Source: Mesorhizobium sp. B2-4-3 (GTDB taxonomy: Bacteria > Pseudomonadota > Alphaproteobacteria > Rhizobiales > Rhizobiaceae). From it: 32,748 nucleotides of DNA. Location of the stretch: assembly GCF_006442815.1 (NCBI RefSeq), contig NZ_VFVL01000046.1:1-32748 (forward strand), given 5' to 3'. Positions 32,686 through 32,748 of the stretch are shown in pieces. Position 1 is the first letter of the stretch, and every line of letters starts with the position of its first letter. Below the pieces are notes generated by a model. It did no database searches, was not told the DNA's origin, and saw only the letters and a list, made by a program, of their open reading frames with translations. A program made the translations under genes and the position numbers.

Positions 32686-32748
32686 GTATGGACTGGGGAC
32701 ATCGCGAACAGGTGTGCGAAGACATCGCGAACAGTTTCCCATGCTAGC
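32685..32748. mobile_element. Probable end of an insertion sequence, cut by the window edge
   Basis: The sequence starting tgtatggactgggg replaces the rest of the broken family A arm. It contains a perfect 14-base direct repeat gacatcgcgaacag at 32698-32711 and 32721-32734, 23 bases apart. Short tandem sites near a terminus are usual for transposase-binding ends, for example in IS21 or IS481 relatives. No transposase is in view, so the family is not assigned and this remains an inference. Confidence 0.5.

Overview
The window reads as a chromosomal segment of a GC-rich alphaproteobacterium of the Rhizobiales, most likely Mesorhizobium or a close relative. The basis is a 2859-residue cyclic beta-1,2-glucan synthase (NdvB/ChvB/Cgs type) with its exporter NdvA, a hut cluster that includes hutD, and several copies of palindromic intergenic elements of the kind scattered through rhizobial genomes. 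I did no database search; family names come from motifs and remembered relatives. No rRNA, tRNA, CRISPR array or complete insertion sequence was seen.

Layout. (1) 1-7335, plus strand: an M24-fold enzyme closely resembling the DMSP lyase DddP but lacking its catalytic Asp, an isochorismatase-type cysteine hydrolase, an HSL-type esterase, a Tat-exported family 5 solute-binding protein with its own terminator, and a His-rich TPR protein. This looks like an uptake and breakdown module for an unidentified small substrate. (2) 7397-9247, minus strand: two tandem paralogous membrane proteins. (3) 9397-15356, plus strand: six tightly packed genes, DUF4129 - DUF4350 - MoxR ATPase - DUF58 - SpoIIM-like - RDD, four of whose five junctions overlap. 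With the divergent membrane pair this is the best candidate here for a poorly described system, probably an envelope or membrane-protein maturation machine. (4) 15372-17320: a D-lyxose isomerase-type cupin and, divergent from it, a DSD1/D-threonine-aldolase-type PLP enzyme. (5) 17429-18232, minus: an isolated ccmC (haem handling in cytochrome c biogenesis) bracketed by two copies of one palindromic element. (6) 18428-29152, minus: ndvB then ndvA, which make and export periplasmic cyclic beta-1,2-glucan. (7) 29423-32532, minus: hutG-hutU-hutD of histidine degradation; hutH is not in the window.

Three palindromic repeat families (called A, B, C here) occupy the larger intergenic spaces. In two places a gene reads into a repeat and takes its last 16-25 codons from it (the esterase and ccmC). 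At the right edge a family A element is broken by what looks like the end of an insertion sequence with 14-bp direct repeats.

Confidence is high for ndvA, ndvB, hutU, hutG, moxR, ccmC and the lyxose isomerase family, moderate for the substrate specificity of the enzymes in region 1, and low for the cellular role of the MoxR cluster.
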